This document shows positions 1 to 8,393 of a DNA stretch of 39,038 nt, one piece after another. The translations under genes were made by a program, and so were the position numbers. How positions within the stretch are numbered: the stretch's first letter is position 1; the number at the start of each line of letters is the position of its first letter. This DNA comes from Natronohydrobacter sp. (GTDB lineage: Bacteria > Pseudomonadota > Alphaproteobacteria > Rhodobacterales > Rhodobacteraceae): positions 1 to 39,038 of the forward strand of contig JAFIEM010000023.1 in assembly GCA_020832555.1 (NCBI GenBank), written 5' to 3'. The notes beneath the pieces were generated by a model. That model was not told the DNA's origin, ran no database searches, and saw nothing but the letters and a program-made list of their open reading frames with translations.

Positions 1-535
1 GCACCATCACGCCCAACCGCTGGCCTGCCACGTCAATGGCCGCGCCGAAATAATAACCGCGCTTGTTCGATGTGGTGCCAAGTGCGTAGAAACGCCCCTG
101 CCCGCCCGCCATCGCATCGAAGAAATAGGGTCGGAAGGCGAAATTGCCGCCGACGAAGCTGTGCGGCTGGTCGAAATTCGACGCGGCCAGCGTCACCCCG
201 TCGCGATACATGACATAAAGATCAGACGCGCCCAGAAGTTCGGCCGCATCGCGCAGGTAGGTGTTGGCCGCCATGATCAGATCCGGGTCACGCGGCGCAA
301 GCAGAAGCGAGCGGATCGCGCGCTGATCGGCCAGCAATTCGGGCAGACGTTCGAAACGCTCCAACTGGCCCTGGATCGTTGATTCGGCCAGATTGAGCGT
401 GTTCTGGCCGCGATCATGCAGATCCTGAAAGCTGCGGGTCAGCGCCTGCTGATGGGCAAGCCAGATCAGCAAAGCCAGCAGGGCCAGCCCGAAGGCCACG
501 CCCGCCCAGATCAGAGCCTTGCCGGGCTGTCGCAT
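1..535 (-). CDS. dctB: DctB-like sensor histidine kinase, N-terminal part
   Basis: Only the first 178 codons are present; the rest runs off the left edge. The protein opens with a short cytoplasmic tail and one hydrophobic helix (about residues 8-26). A periplasmic sensor region follows, with the stretch RPYFFDAMAGGQGRFYALGT and then SNKRGYYF. This is the signature of the double-Cache sensor domain of DctB, which senses C4-dicarboxylates and phosphorylates DctD to switch on DctA-type uptake. The ATG at 535 follows AGGAG at a normal distance. Kinase and ATPase domains and any dctD partner lie outside the window, so the ligand and partner are inferred from the family only. It reads away from the window in the same direction as ychF, 72 bp downstream of that gene's stop. 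Confidence 0.75.
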   Translation of the reverse strand, partial: MRQPGKALIWAGVAFGLALLALLIWLAHQQALTRSFQDLHDRGQNTLNLAESTIQGQLERFERLPELLADQRAIRSLLLAPRDPDLIMAANTYLRDAAELLGASDLYVMYRDGVTLAASNFDQPHSFVGGNFAFRPYFFDAMAGGQGRFYALGTTSNKRGYYFGAAIDVAGQRLGVMV

Positions 536-607
536 CGCGCCCCATCTCCTGCCATACCGCTCGCAGGTATTTAGCACCGTCCGGGCGCGGAGTGTCAAAT
601 GCGGGTG

Positions 608-1705
608 TCAGGCGTTGAACAGGAAATGCAGCACATCGCCATCCTTGACCTCGTAGCCCTTGCCCTCGACGCGGAATTTGCCCGCTTCCTTGGCCCCGGC
701 TTCGCCGTTATGGGTGACATAATCATCATAGGCGACGGTTTCGGCGCGGATGAAGCCGCGCTCGAAATCGCCATGAATGACGCCCGCCGCTTGTGGTGCC
801 AGCGTGCCCTTGGGGATCGTCCAGGCGCGGGCCTCTTTCGGGCCGACGGTGAAATAGGTCTGAAGCCCCAGAAGCTGATAGCCCGCGCGGATCAGGCGAT
901 CCAGGCCCGGCTCTTCCAGCCCCATCTCCGACAGGAACATCTCGGCTTCTTCCGCGTCGAGCTGGCTGATCTCTTCCTCGATCTGCGCGGAAATCACCAC
1001 ATGCGCGGCACCCTGCGCCGCCGCCATCGCGGCGACTTTCTCGGAGAGCGCATTGCCCTTGCCTGCGGAGGCTTCCTCGACATTGCACACGAAAAGCACG
1101 GGCTTCGCGGTCAGAAGCTGCAACATGCGCCAGGATTTGCGCTCTTCCTCCGAGACCTCGACCGTGCGGGCGGGTTTGCCATCTTCCAGCGCGGCCAGCG
1201 CGCGGCGCAGAAGCGCGTCCTGTTCGAGCGATTCCTTGTCGCCCCCGCGCAACTTGCGCGAGAGGTTCGCCAGACGCCGCTCGATGGATTCCATATCGGC
1301 GATCATCAATTCGGTCTCGATGGTTTCGGCATCGGCCACCGGGTCGATGCGGCCCTCGACATGGGTCACATCGTCATCGACGAAACAGCGCAGGACATGG
1401 GCAATCGCATCCACTTCGCGGATATTGGCCAGAAACTGATTGCCAAGCCCCTCGCCCTTGGACGCGCCGCGCACCAGCCCGGCGATATCGACAAATGTCA
1501 TGCGCGTGGGGATCACTTCACGCGATTTGCCGATCTTGGCGAGGGTCATCAGTCGCGCATCGGGCACGGCCACATCGCCCACATTCGGCTCGATGGTGCA
1601 GAAGGGGAAATTCGCGGCCTGTGCGGCGGCGGTTTTCGTCAGCGCGTTGAACAGGGTCGATTTGCCGACATTCGGCAGACCCACGATTCCCATCTTGAAG
1701 CCCAT
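608..1705 (-). CDS. ychF: YchF/EngD redox-regulated ATPase
   Basis: Obg-family P-loop protein of 365 residues, the usual YchF length. The Walker A motif is GLPNVGKST (residues 9-17) and the G3 motif DIAGL is present. The G4 element reads NVEE rather than NKxD, which is the hallmark that makes YchF prefer ATP over GTP. A coiled-coil insertion lies in the middle, and the C-terminal TGS-like domain ends in KDGDVLHFLFNA. YchF binds ribosomes and acts in translation and oxidative-stress control in the cytoplasm. The ATG at 1705 follows an AAAGGGAA ribosome-binding site. It is divergent from trpA, with 133 bp between the starts. The open frames on the opposite strand are shadows of this conserved gene. 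Confidence 0.97.
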   Translation of the reverse strand: MGFKMGIVGLPNVGKSTLFNALTKTAAAQAANFPFCTIEPNVGDVAVPDARLMTLAKIGKSREVIPTRMTFVDIAGLVRGASKGEGLGNQFLANIREVDAIAHVLRCFVDDDVTHVEGRIDPVADAETIETELMIADMESIERRLANLSRKLRGGDKESLEQDALLRRALAALEDGKPARTVEVSEEERKSWRMLQLLTAKPVLFVCNVEEASAGKGNALSEKVAAMAAAQGAAHVVISAQIEEEISQLDAEEAEMFLSEMGLEEPGLDRLIRAGYQLLGLQTYFTVGPKEARAWTIPKGTLAPQAAGVIHGDFERGFIRAETVAYDDYVTHNGEAGAKEAGKFRVEGKGYEVKDGDVLHFLFNA

Positions 1706-1838
1706 GACTGTTCCCTTTCACGCGACACCTGCTGCGCGGCGCTTTTAGGGGCAGCCGAGGGGCAAGACAAGGCAACAGCAGTTGATTCCCCGCGCGATTT
1801 GGCCCAAACCCGAAACGCAAGACAGGGACCGGGGCAAA

Positions 1839-2630
1839 ATGACCAGAATCGACCAGACATTCGCCAAGCTGAAATCCGAAGGGCGCAAGGCATTCGTGTC
1901 CTATATCATGGGGGGTGATCCGGATCTGGAGACCTCGCTTGCGGTGATGAAGGGGCTGCCCGCTGCCGGTGTGGATATCATCGAACTGGGCGTGCCCTTC
2001 ACCGATCCGATGGCCGATGGTCCGACGATCCAGCTTGCGGGCCAACGCGCGCTGGAGGGCGGGCAGACGCTCGCCAAGACGCTCGACATGGTGCGCCGTT
2101 TTCGTGAGGGCGATGATACGACCCCCATCGTGCTGATGGGCTATTACAACCCGATCTATGCGCTTGGTGTGGATCAATTCCTGAGTGACGCGAAATCCGC
2201 TGGCGTGGATGGGTTGATCGTGGTGGACCTGCCGCCCGAAGAGGATAGCGAACTCTGCATTCCGGCGCAGGCGGCGGGGCTGAATTTCATCCGGCTGGCC
2301 ACGCCGACGACCGATGCGAAGCGCCTGCCCAAAGTGCTGCAGAACACTTCGGGCTTTGTCTATTATGTCTCGATCACCGGGATCACCGGAGCGGCGGCGG
2401 CGCAGGCGGCAGATGTTGCGCCCGAAGTGACCCGGATCAAGGCGGCCACCGATCTGCCGGTCATTGTGGGTTTCGGCATTTCGACGCCAGAAACGGCAGA
2501 GGCCATCGCCAGTGTCGCGGATGGCTGTGTCGTGGGATCGGCCATCGTCAAGGAAATCGCAGCGGGCAAGCCCGTCGCGGACGTGCTGGACTATGTGCGC
2601 TCGCTGTCGGACGGCGCGCATCGGGGCTGA
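1839..2630 (+). CDS. trpA: tryptophan synthase alpha subunit
   Basis: TrpA of 263 residues cleaves indole-3-glycerol phosphate to indole and glyceraldehyde 3-phosphate and channels indole to TrpB. The TIM-barrel motifs are clear: [14 protein letters not shown] carries the catalytic Glu and Asp (E. coli Glu49/Asp60 equivalents), and [11 protein letters not shown] and GFGISTPE form the phosphate-binding end. I start at the ATG at 1839 (MTRIDQTF), the family's usual N-terminus. An in-frame ATG 57 bp upstream would add a tail with no family counterpart. trpB is not adjacent in this window, so the gene is either alone or the first of its unit here. A GC-rich palindrome follows its stop. Confidence 0.96.
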   Translation: MTRIDQTFAKLKSEGRKAFVSYIMGGDPDLETSLAVMKGLPAAGVDIIELGVPFTDPMADGPTIQLAGQRALEGGQTLAKTLDMVRRFREGDDTTPIVLMGYYNPIYALGVDQFLSDAKSAGVDGLIVVDLPPEEDSELCIPAQAAGLNFIRLATPTTDAKRLPKVLQNTSGFVYYVSITGITGAAAAQAADVAPEVTRIKAATDLPVIVGFGISTPETAEAIASVADGCVVGSAIVKEIAAGKPVADVLDYVRSLSDGAHRG

Positions 2631-2640
2631 AAAGCGATCA

Positions 2641-2663
2641 GCCGCGCCTGATCAGGGCGCGGC
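2641..2663. terminator. GC-rich hairpin between convergent trpA and CAP genes
   Basis: GCCGCGCC (2641-2648) pairs perfectly with GGCGCGGC (2656-2663) around a 7-nt loop. It sits 10 bp after the trpA stop and before the convergent CAP-domain gene. No T-run follows on either strand, so it may be a Rho-assisted or partial terminator rather than a full intrinsic one. Confidence 0.45.
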
Positions 2664-2699
2664 TGTCGGAATCTCTGCCCTGGAAAGACAGGCGCGCGG

Positions 2700-3254
2700 T
2701 CAGCGCCCGGCCATCTGCATCATCGGGTCGGCACCTGCGCCCAGCACCACGGTCCACCACAGTTTGCCATTGTCATCCTGATGCCAGCCGACGCCAATTT
2801 CATTGGCGCGGCGATCCAGAATCACCGGGCGGGTCTCGGGCTCGATCATCCAGGCATTGACGGTCTCGACTTCGGTCTCGAAGGTTTCGGAAATCAGCTC
2901 GCCGACGAATGTGCCGCGATAGCCTGCACGCTGCGCGCGCTGCATCGGGCTGGACCCGTCAGAACCCCAGTGCCAGGGACGGCTCTGAAAGGACATGTCC
3001 TGTGCATGGGTCGCGGCAGCGCTGGTCAGTGCTGCATTGGCCTGCAACGGCCCAAGCCCGTTCTGGGCGCGCATGGTGTTGATTCCATCCTGCACACGCT
3101 GGCGCACACGCGGCGCATCCGCCGGGCTGATTCGCACCACAACCGGCAAGGGGCGTCCATCACTGCCAAGGGGGACTTGTGCAGCAGGTGTAGGTGCCTC
3201 GCAGGCTGACAACGCCAGCACAGAGACCGCAATCAATGCGAAGGGACGAAACAT
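2700..3254 (-). CDS. CAP-domain (SCP/PR1-like) lipoprotein
   Basis: A 184-residue secreted protein. The signal peptide ends in a lipobox LSAC (lipidation at Cys18). A single CAP domain follows, with the family's pattern NGLGPLQANAALTSAAATHAQDM, WHWGSDG, FVGELIS and a terminal WWTVVLGA. This is the compact bacterial YkwD-like form. CAP proteins are extracytoplasmic, and their biochemical role in bacteria is generally unknown. The canonical His/Glu pair is partly represented (the His of ATHAQDM and the Glu of VGELIS). It is convergent with trpA, and its promoter faces the gene-poor 3255-3594 interval. Expected location: outer membrane or periplasmic face. Confidence 0.85.
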   Translation of the reverse strand: MFRPFALIAVSVLALSACEAPTPAAQVPLGSDGRPLPVVVRISPADAPRVRQRVQDGINTMRAQNGLGPLQANAALTSAAATHAQDMSFQSRPWHWGSDGSSPMQRAQRAGYRGTFVGELISETFETEVETVNAWMIEPETRPVILDRRANEIGVGWHQDDNGKLWWTVVLGAGADPMMQMAGR

Positions 3255-3594
3255 GGATAACTCTTTCTCATTGGTCAGGCGTTGCTTAGCGAGTCAGGAT
3301 CAGGTTTTCAAACACAACTCGGCGTGATCCTGCCGCTGGTGGCAACGGACGTGGCTTTCATGCACTTTTCTTCGTGACATGCCAGACCGGAAGCGAATTG
3401 CGGGCGTTGCGCGATCCAGACAGAGAACTGTGGCCTAAAAGTGTTGCGAAATTGACGACGTTGCCGGAAAGAGCCACAGTTCTGGTGAACTATGGATTGC
3501 AACTGTCCCGAGAACATGGTTTTCACCAAATCACGACATTTCGTCTTGGGAGCCGGGCCAACATTCCATGTACCGGCGCGTTCTGGAGGTTACT
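3255..3594. other. 340-bp intergenic interval with a long-armed inverted repeat
   Basis: No convincing gene is visible: the short open frames here lack ribosome-binding sites or recognisable sequence. It holds the promoters of the CAP lipoprotein (leftwards) and of the small membrane protein (rightwards). Its only clear internal structure is the 11-bp inverted repeat listed at 3424-3483. Confidence 0.6.
3424..3483. repeat. 11-bp perfect inverted repeat, 38-nt spacer
   Basis: AGAACTGTGGC (3424-3434) and GCCACAGTTCT (3473-3483) are exact reverse complements. They could fold in RNA or bind a regulator. No gene or insertion-sequence end is recognisable around them. Confidence 0.6.
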
Positions 3595-3786
3595 ATGAAG
3601 AAACTCGCACTTGCTGCTGCACTGTCGCTGGCTGCCACCTCGGCATTCGCTGGCAAGCATGGCAAATACTCGGAGCCGGTCATCGAGCCCGCAGTGGTCG
3701 TGGCTGAAACCAAAGCTTCTTCGGGCGGTATCATCGTCCCGCTGATGCTGCTCCTGATCGTTGCTGCTGCTGTTGCCGCGAAGTAA
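3595..3786 (+). CDS. small exported or membrane-anchored protein of unknown function
   Basis: 63 residues starting at the ATG at 3595, which follows GGAGGT at 3585-3590. The N-terminus is a typical signal peptide (MKKLALAAALSLAATSAFA, cleavage after AFA). A short polar stretch GKHGKYSEPVIEP follows, then a Val/Ala-rich linker and a C-terminal hydrophobic helix GGIIVPLMLLLIVAAAVAAK. The mature peptide would therefore be a single-helix membrane miniprotein with about 25 residues in the periplasm. From memory, similar small proteins occur near ferrochelatase genes in related bacteria. I assign no function. It ends at a strong terminator shared with the convergent hemH. Confidence 0.8.
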   Translation: MKKLALAAALSLAATSAFAGKHGKYSEPVIEPAVVVAETKASSGGIIVPLMLLLIVAAAVAAK

Positions 3787-3811
3787 TTCGCACAACACTG
3801 AAGTTATCAGG

Positions 3812-3843
3812 AAAAGGTGACAGGGTTTCCTGTCACCTTTTTT
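3812..3843. terminator. bidirectional intrinsic terminator
   Basis: A 13-bp perfect stem (AAAAGGTGACAGG, 3812-3824; CCTGTCACCTTTT, 3829-3841) with a GTTT loop is followed by T-rich sequence. The A-run on its left side becomes a T-run on the minus strand. It therefore fits termination of both the small protein gene and hemH. Confidence 0.92.
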
Positions 3844-3886
3844 CTTTGTCTGACGACCCTGAGGCAAGACCGGACCGGATGGCGCC

Positions 3887-5008
3887 TCAGCGCGCGGTCC
3901 AGCCTGCAAGATTGGATTCGATCACCGCGGCCAATGCCTCGATATGCTCGGCATCGTCATTGAGGCAGGGAATATAGGTGAACTGCTCGCCGCCCGCTTC
4001 CTCGAAGCTCTCGCGAATCTCTTCATTGATCTCTTCCAGCGTCTCGATGCAATCGGCCGAGAAGGCCGGTGCAACGACGGCCAGGCGCTTCACGCCCTGA
4101 CGCGCCAGATCGGCGACGTGATCAACCGTATAGGGCCGCAGCCATTCTTCACGGCCAAAGACGGATTGGAACGTGGTCTGCACCGCGTCCTTGCTCCAGC
4201 CCAGTTCCTCGCGCAACAGCCGCGTGGTTTTCTGGCACTGGCAATGATAAGGGTCGCCCTCCATCAGATAGCGCTTCGGCATGCCGTGATAGGATGTCAC
4301 CAGCACTTCGGGCTTTTCCTCCATCGCGTCATAGGTGCGGCGCACCGAATCAGCCAGCGCGCGGATATAGGCCGGGTGGTCGAAATACGGCGCGACAGTG
4401 CGCGCGGCGGGTTGCCATTTCTGGGTCATCAACGCGCGGAAGAACTGGTCGCAGGCCGTGGCAGAGGTCGCGCCTGCATATTGCGGATAAAGCGGGAAAA
4501 AGAGGATCTTCTCGCAGCCAGCCGCGACCATCTCATCGACCTTCGACTGGGTTGAGGGATTGCCGTAGCGCATGCAGAAATCGACCATCACATCACCACC
4601 GAAACGCGCGGCCATCGCATCGGCCAGTTTTGCGGTCTGATCCTTGGTGATCGTCATCAGAGGACTTTCGCCCTTGTCGTGATTCCAGATCGACTTGTAA
4701 TTCGCCCCGGATGTGAAGGGCCGCTTGGTCAGGATGATCAGCTGCAACAGCGGCTGCCATTTCCACGCCGGATAGTCGATCACGCGCTTGTCCGAGAGAA
4801 ACTCGTTCAGATAGCGCCGCATCGACCAGTAATCGTAATTGTCCGGCGTGCCCAGATTGGCCAGCAACACGCCGATCTTCGCCTGCGGCACCGGCGGATG
4901 ATCGGGATTGGCATGTTCCAGACGCCCTTCGCCGGGCTGGTACATATGCACAGGGCAGCGCCCGGCTTGCGTCTTTGGCTGTGCCTCAAGCATGGCTGTA
5001 TCCTTCAT
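3887..5008 (-). CDS. hemH: ferrochelatase
   Basis: Inserts Fe2+ into protoporphyrin IX, the last step of protoheme synthesis, at the cytoplasmic side of the membrane. 373 residues. The family core starts at KIGVLLANLGTP (about residue 44), after an N-terminal extension with a Cys/His-containing segment RCPVHMYQPGEG. The catalytic His is His241 in SYHGMPKRY and the metal-site Glu is Glu322 in FSADCIETLEEI. The start at 5008 could also be the Met at residue 6. Nothing in the promoter region shows how iron or heme would regulate it. It lies downstream of and parallel to the methyltransferase gene, with 59 bp between them. Confidence 0.96.
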   Translation of the reverse strand: MKDTAMLEAQPKTQAGRCPVHMYQPGEGRLEHANPDHPPVPQAKIGVLLANLGTPDNYDYWSMRRYLNEFLSDKRVIDYPAWKWQPLLQLIILTKRPFTSGANYKSIWNHDKGESPLMTITKDQTAKLADAMAARFGGDVMVDFCMRYGNPSTQSKVDEMVAAGCEKILFFPLYPQYAGATSATACDQFFRALMTQKWQPAARTVAPYFDHPAYIRALADSVRRTYDAMEEKPEVLVTSYHGMPKRYLMEGDPYHCQCQKTTRLLREELGWSKDAVQTTFQSVFGREEWLRPYTVDHVADLARQGVKRLAVVAPAFSADCIETLEEINEEIRESFEEAGGEQFTYIPCLNDDAEHIEALAAVIESNLAGWTAR

Positions 5009-5067
5009 GGCTCTGACCTCGGCGCTGAAACGGGTTCAGGCGTCATGTAACGGCTTTCGCCGCAGAA

Positions 5068-5910
5068 TCAATCTTTGGGCGGGGTTTCGGGCGTGTCGTT
5101 GAGTGGCATTTCTGTCGCACCCAGCGCATCTGCCAGCCGGGTCCGGGCAGAACCGGGGCGCAGCGGTTGGGGCTGGCTGTCCGCCGGTGCCCAGCCTGTC
5201 AGAAAGACCAGATCGAATGTGGCCTGCAAAAGACCGTCCTGATCGGCGAAATGTGCGGCATAGATCTCGGCGGTACGGTCGAACAGGCGGCGCGGGGCGG
5301 GGCTGCGACGTCGTGCCGCAAGGGCATTCTGCTCGCCCATGGCGCGCAGATCGCTGAACAGCGTGCGCAAGGCGCGATACTGCACCTGCTGCGAGGTCAC
5401 ATCCGCCACGGGCAGCGCGAATCCCGCCCGCTGCAGGAGCGCGCCCAGGTCGCGCAGCTCCGCCATCGGAACCACACGCGGGCTCAGGCCGCCTGTTAAT
5501 TCTATCTCGGCCTGTGCCAGCGCGGCGCGCAGTTCCGCCAGCGTCTGCCCGCCGGGTGCCACGGCCAGAAACAGCCCGTCAGGGCGCAGCGCATGACGCG
5601 CCTGCACCAACTGGCCTACGGGATCGGCGGCCCAGTGCAGGCTCATGGCGTGAATCACCAGATCATGCGCGCAAGGTTCCAGCGCCAGCACCGGATCATC
5701 TGCGACCACGCGCGCGCCGGGCAGGAAATCACCCCAGACCTGCGGCAAGCCGCAGATCACGGCGGGGTTCGTAAACCTTCTGTTAACCTCGCTCAGCCTT
5801 AACTGAAGTTCCTCGCGCGCGAGATCGTGCAGGAACAGATCCCCGCCTGCCCGCGCACGGTTGCGGGCAAGGGCGGTGCGATCCGCGATATCCGGGGGTG
5901 ACTGGGTCAT
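5068..5910 (-). CDS. SAM-dependent methyltransferase, NDUFAF5/BioC-like
   Basis: 280 residues from the ATG at 5910 (MTQSPPDIADRTALARNR). The start of the family is recognisable: RALARNRARA, then FLHDLAREELQLRLSEVNRRF. Later landmarks are DLVIHAMSLHWAADPVGQL (the acidic-to-aromatic motif IV region of class I methyltransferases) and RPDGLFLAVAPGGQTLAELR. The glycine-rich SAM motif I is weak, as is common in the NDUFAF5 group. NDUFAF5 hydroxylates an arginine of a complex I subunit in mitochondria, whereas bacterial members are mostly uncharacterised. Only 33 bp separate its start from the divergent comF, so the two genes share a promoter region. Confidence 0.8.
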   Translation of the reverse strand: MTQSPPDIADRTALARNRARAGGDLFLHDLAREELQLRLSEVNRRFTNPAVICGLPQVWGDFLPGARVVADDPVLALEPCAHDLVIHAMSLHWAADPVGQLVQARHALRPDGLFLAVAPGGQTLAELRAALAQAEIELTGGLSPRVVPMAELRDLGALLQRAGFALPVADVTSQQVQYRALRTLFSDLRAMGEQNALAARRRSPAPRRLFDRTAEIYAAHFADQDGLLQATFDLVFLTGWAPADSQPQPLRPGSARTRLADALGATEMPLNDTPETPPKD

Positions 5911-5943
5911 GTTGAGCGCCTGTTTAAAAGGGTCGGTGCGGAA

Positions 5944-6693
5944 ATGCAAAAGCTGAAACATCGGCTGATCGGGGGGGCACAGGCCGCGATCCGCGCGATC
6001 TATCCGCCGCAATGCATGTGTTGTGATGCGCTGGTCGAGGAACATGGCGCGCTCTGCGCGAAATGCTGGCCGCAAGTGCCTTTCATCTTTGGTCTGTGCT
6101 GCGACAGTTGCGGCCTGCCCCTGCCCGGCACCGATGACGGCACGCCGGTTCAATGCGACGAATGCCTGACGCTCGCACGACCCTGGGAGCAAGGCCGCGC
6201 GGTCATGCTCTATGGGGAGAAGTCCCGCCAGATCCTGCTGGGGTTGAAATACCATGACCGTCTGGACCATGCCGGACCTGCAAGCCTGTGGCTTGCGCGA
6301 CATGCCAAACCCCTGATCCAACCCGATATGCTGGTTGCGCCAATCCCGCTGCACTGGCTGCGCTTCGTCAAGCGCCGCTACAATCAGGCCGCGCTGCTGA
6401 GCGAAGCGCTGGCGCGTCATCTGGCGTTGGAGCATTGCCCGGATCTGCTGATCCGCACCCGCAACACCGGCACGCAGGACGGGCGCGGGCGGATGGGGCG
6501 TTTTGCCAATGTCGCAGATGCCTTTGCCGCGCATCCACGACAGGGCGCGCGCATCAGGGGGCGTCATATTCTGCTTGTGGATGATGTGATGACCGCAGGC
6601 GCAACCTTCGCGGCAGCAACCGAGATCTGCCTTGCGCATGGGGCGCTTTCCGTCCGGGTAATTGCACTGGCACGCGTTGCAAGGCTGGAATGA
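5944..6693 (+). CDS. comF: ComF-family phosphoribosyltransferase-like protein
   Basis: 249 residues. The N-terminal zinc-ribbon has paired cysteines (CMCC, CAKC, then CDSCG and CDEC). The C-terminal PRTase fold has the PRPP-loop motif ILLVDDVMTAGAT. In competent bacteria ComF works with the ComFA helicase in single-strand DNA uptake. Most alphaproteobacterial copies are not linked to competence operons, so the role here is unproven. It is the first gene of a compact + strand unit: grxC follows after 44 bp, then the nitrilase and marR genes. Confidence 0.92.
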   Translation: MQKLKHRLIGGAQAAIRAIYPPQCMCCDALVEEHGALCAKCWPQVPFIFGLCCDSCGLPLPGTDDGTPVQCDECLTLARPWEQGRAVMLYGEKSRQILLGLKYHDRLDHAGPASLWLARHAKPLIQPDMLVAPIPLHWLRFVKRRYNQAALLSEALARHLALEHCPDLLIRTRNTGTQDGRGRMGRFANVADAFAAHPRQGARIRGRHILLVDDVMTAGATFAAATEICLAHGALSVRVIALARVARLE

Positions 6694-6737
6694 TTCTCTA
6701 TAGTGCAGCGCGAAACCCCGATTTGCGAGGCACTGGC

Positions 6738-6995
6738 ATGCAACCAGTTGAAATCTATACATCGCCCCTTTGCGGGTATTGCCATGCCGCCAAGCGTCTG
6801 CTCAGCGCGAAGGGCGTCAGCTTCACCGAAATCGACGTCTCGCGCGATCCGGCGCAGCGCAATGCGATGGTCAGCCGCGCAGGCGGGGCGCGCACTGTGC
6901 CGCAGATCTTCATTGGCGATATCCATGTCGGCGGCAGCGACGAGTTGCACGCGCTGGACCGTCGCGGCCAGCTTGACCCGCTGCTGAAGGCCTGA
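6738..6995 (+). CDS. grxC: glutaredoxin 3
   Basis: 85 residues from the ATG at 6738, which follows GAGG at 6727-6730. An upstream in-frame ATG overlapping comF lacks family sequence and was not used. The active site is CGYC (the common form is CPYC), so the second position is Gly instead of Pro. The GSH-binding TVP motif (RTVPQIFIG) and the GGSDEL signature are intact. It reduces glutathione-mixed disulfides and supplies electrons to ribonucleotide reductase and others. It sits 4 bp before the nitrilase gene, so co-expression is likely. Confidence 0.94.
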   Translation: MQPVEIYTSPLCGYCHAAKRLLSAKGVSFTEIDVSRDPAQRNAMVSRAGGARTVPQIFIGDIHVGGSDELHALDRRGQLDPLLKA

Positions 6996-6999
6996 GCCT

Positions 7000-7857
7000 A
7001 TGGGATTCACCGCTGCCCTGATCCAGATGACCTCCAGCGATGATCCAGCCGCGAATCTGGAACAGGCCCGCGCCTATATCCGTGAAGCCGCCGCGCAAGG
7101 CGCGCAGATCGCGCTGACGCCGGAGGTGACGAATTGCATCTCGTCCAGCAAAGCACATCAGGACCGGGTGCTGTGCCATCAGGCGGATGACCCGACCCTT
7201 GCCGGGTTGCGCGACACGGCACGCGAAACGGGCATCTGGGTGCTGATCGGCTCGCTCGCGCTCAAGACCGATGACCCCAAGGGACGTTTTGCGAATCGCT
7301 CTTTCCTGATTGATCCGACGGGCGCGATCCATAGCCAGTATGACAAGATCCATATGTTCGATGTGCAGGTCTCGGAAACCGAGACTTACCGCGAATCTGC
7401 CGGGTTCCGTGCCGGGTCCGAAGCTGTGCTGGCCCAGACTCCGCTGGCGAATTTCGGTCTGACCGTCTGCTATGACCTGCGCTTTCCGCATCTGTTTCGT
7501 GCCTTGGCCAAGGCCGGGGCCGAGGTACTCACGCTGCCTGCGGCCTTCAGCCCGGTGACAGGGGTTGCGCATTGGGAAACGCTTGTGCGCGCCCGCGCCA
7601 TCGAGACCGGGTGTTTCGTCCTGGCACCTGCCCAGACCGGGCGTCATACGGCCAGCGAAGGACGCCCGCGCGCGACGCATGGCCATGCGCTTGCGGTCGC
7701 GCCCTGGGGCGAGGTGCTGCTGGACATGGGCACTGCGCCCGGCGTGGGACTGGTGTCGATCGATCTTGCGCGGGTGGTCGAGGCGCGCGACCGCGTGCCT
7801 GCCCTGTTTCATGACCGTGATTTCAGCATCCACACAAGCGCCGAGGCGAAGGCATGA
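7000..7857 (+). CDS. nitrilase-superfamily amidase, Nit1-like
   Basis: 285 residues with the full catalytic triad of the carbon-nitrogen hydrolase fold: Glu in LTPEVTN, Lys in YDKIHMFDV and Cys in TVCYDLRFPHLFR. The sequence after the Lys (MFDVQVSETETYRES) resembles Nit1, the deaminated-glutathione amidase that repairs a transaminase side product. Linkage to a glutaredoxin gene fits a glutathione-related role. Omega-amidase (Nit2) is the main alternative. Its stop overlaps the marR start in an ATGA. Confidence 0.85.
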   Translation: MGFTAALIQMTSSDDPAANLEQARAYIREAAAQGAQIALTPEVTNCISSSKAHQDRVLCHQADDPTLAGLRDTARETGIWVLIGSLALKTDDPKGRFANRSFLIDPTGAIHSQYDKIHMFDVQVSETETYRESAGFRAGSEAVLAQTPLANFGLTVCYDLRFPHLFRALAKAGAEVLTLPAAFSPVTGVAHWETLVRARAIETGCFVLAPAQTGRHTASEGRPRATHGHALAVAPWGEVLLDMGTAPGVGLVSIDLARVVEARDRVPALFHDRDFSIHTSAEAKA

Positions 7858-8303
7858 CCTCTGCGCGCAGTGATCTGGCCAATGCGCTGTTCAGCGAATT
7901 GCTGATGGCCGATCAGTTGGCGCGCAACCGCCTGTCCAAAGTGCTGCCCAAGGGGATGGAACTGTCGCATTTCGGGGTGCTGAATCTGCTGGTGCGCCAG
8001 CAGGTCGAACTCAGCCCCGCCGATCTGGCGCGCGCCTTTCATGTCACGCGCGGGGCGATGACCAACACGCTCGCGAAGCTGGAATGGGCGGGCTATGTGC
8101 ATATTCGCCCCGACTGGGATGATGCGCGGCGCAAGATGGTGGCGATCAGCCCGGCGGGGCGGGCTGCACGCGATGCCGCCCTTGCGGCCATCACGCCCCT
8201 GATTGACGACGCGGTGCAGATGCTGGGCGAGGAACGCGTGCGCCAGACGATTCCCGTGCTGCGCTCGCTGCGCCAGCGTCTGGTCGAGGATGACGGAGTT
8301 TGA
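7854..8303 (+). CDS. MarR-family transcriptional regulator
   Basis: 149 residues with a winged helix. The recognition helix is in LARAFHVTRGAMTNTLAKLEWAG, followed by a wing with the conserved DDARRKMVAIS (a D-x-R-x4 arrangement typical of MarR). The start overlaps the nitrilase stop by 4 bp, which suggests translational coupling. Ligand and targets are not evident. It may regulate its own comF-grxC-nit operon or act elsewhere. Confidence 0.9.
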   Translation: MTSARSDLANALFSELLMADQLARNRLSKVLPKGMELSHFGVLNLLVRQQVELSPADLARAFHVTRGAMTNTLAKLEWAGYVHIRPDWDDARRKMVAISPAGRAARDAALAAITPLIDDAVQMLGEERVRQTIPVLRSLRQRLVEDDGV

Positions 8304-8313
8304 CCGCGCCAAG

Positions 8314-8339
8314 GGAACCCATTGCGCCTGCCGGGCGTT
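8314..8339 (+). promoter_or_regulatory. sigma-EcfG-like promoter before the ECF sigma gene
   Basis: GGAAC at 8314-8318 and CGTT at 8336-8339 are separated by 17 bp. This matches the consensus of alphaproteobacterial general-stress promoters (GGAAC, 16-17 bp, CGTT). It lies 55 bp upstream of the sigma-factor ATG. It could be autoregulated or driven by an EcfG-type sigma encoded elsewhere. Confidence 0.5.
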
Positions 8340-8393
8340 GCATGTCGTGGAAAGGTCCGGTCACAGTGGCTGGTCAGGCAAGGACAAGACTTC

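Noticed and set aside
599..1918. 439-codon + strand frame opposite ychF
   Set aside because: Antisense shadow of a well-conserved gene; composition is His/Arg/Gly-rich and unlike any family.
5775..5805. TTAAC pair resembling a CtrA site
   Set aside because: It lies inside the methyltransferase coding sequence with 11-bp spacing between half-sites, so it is probably codon chance.
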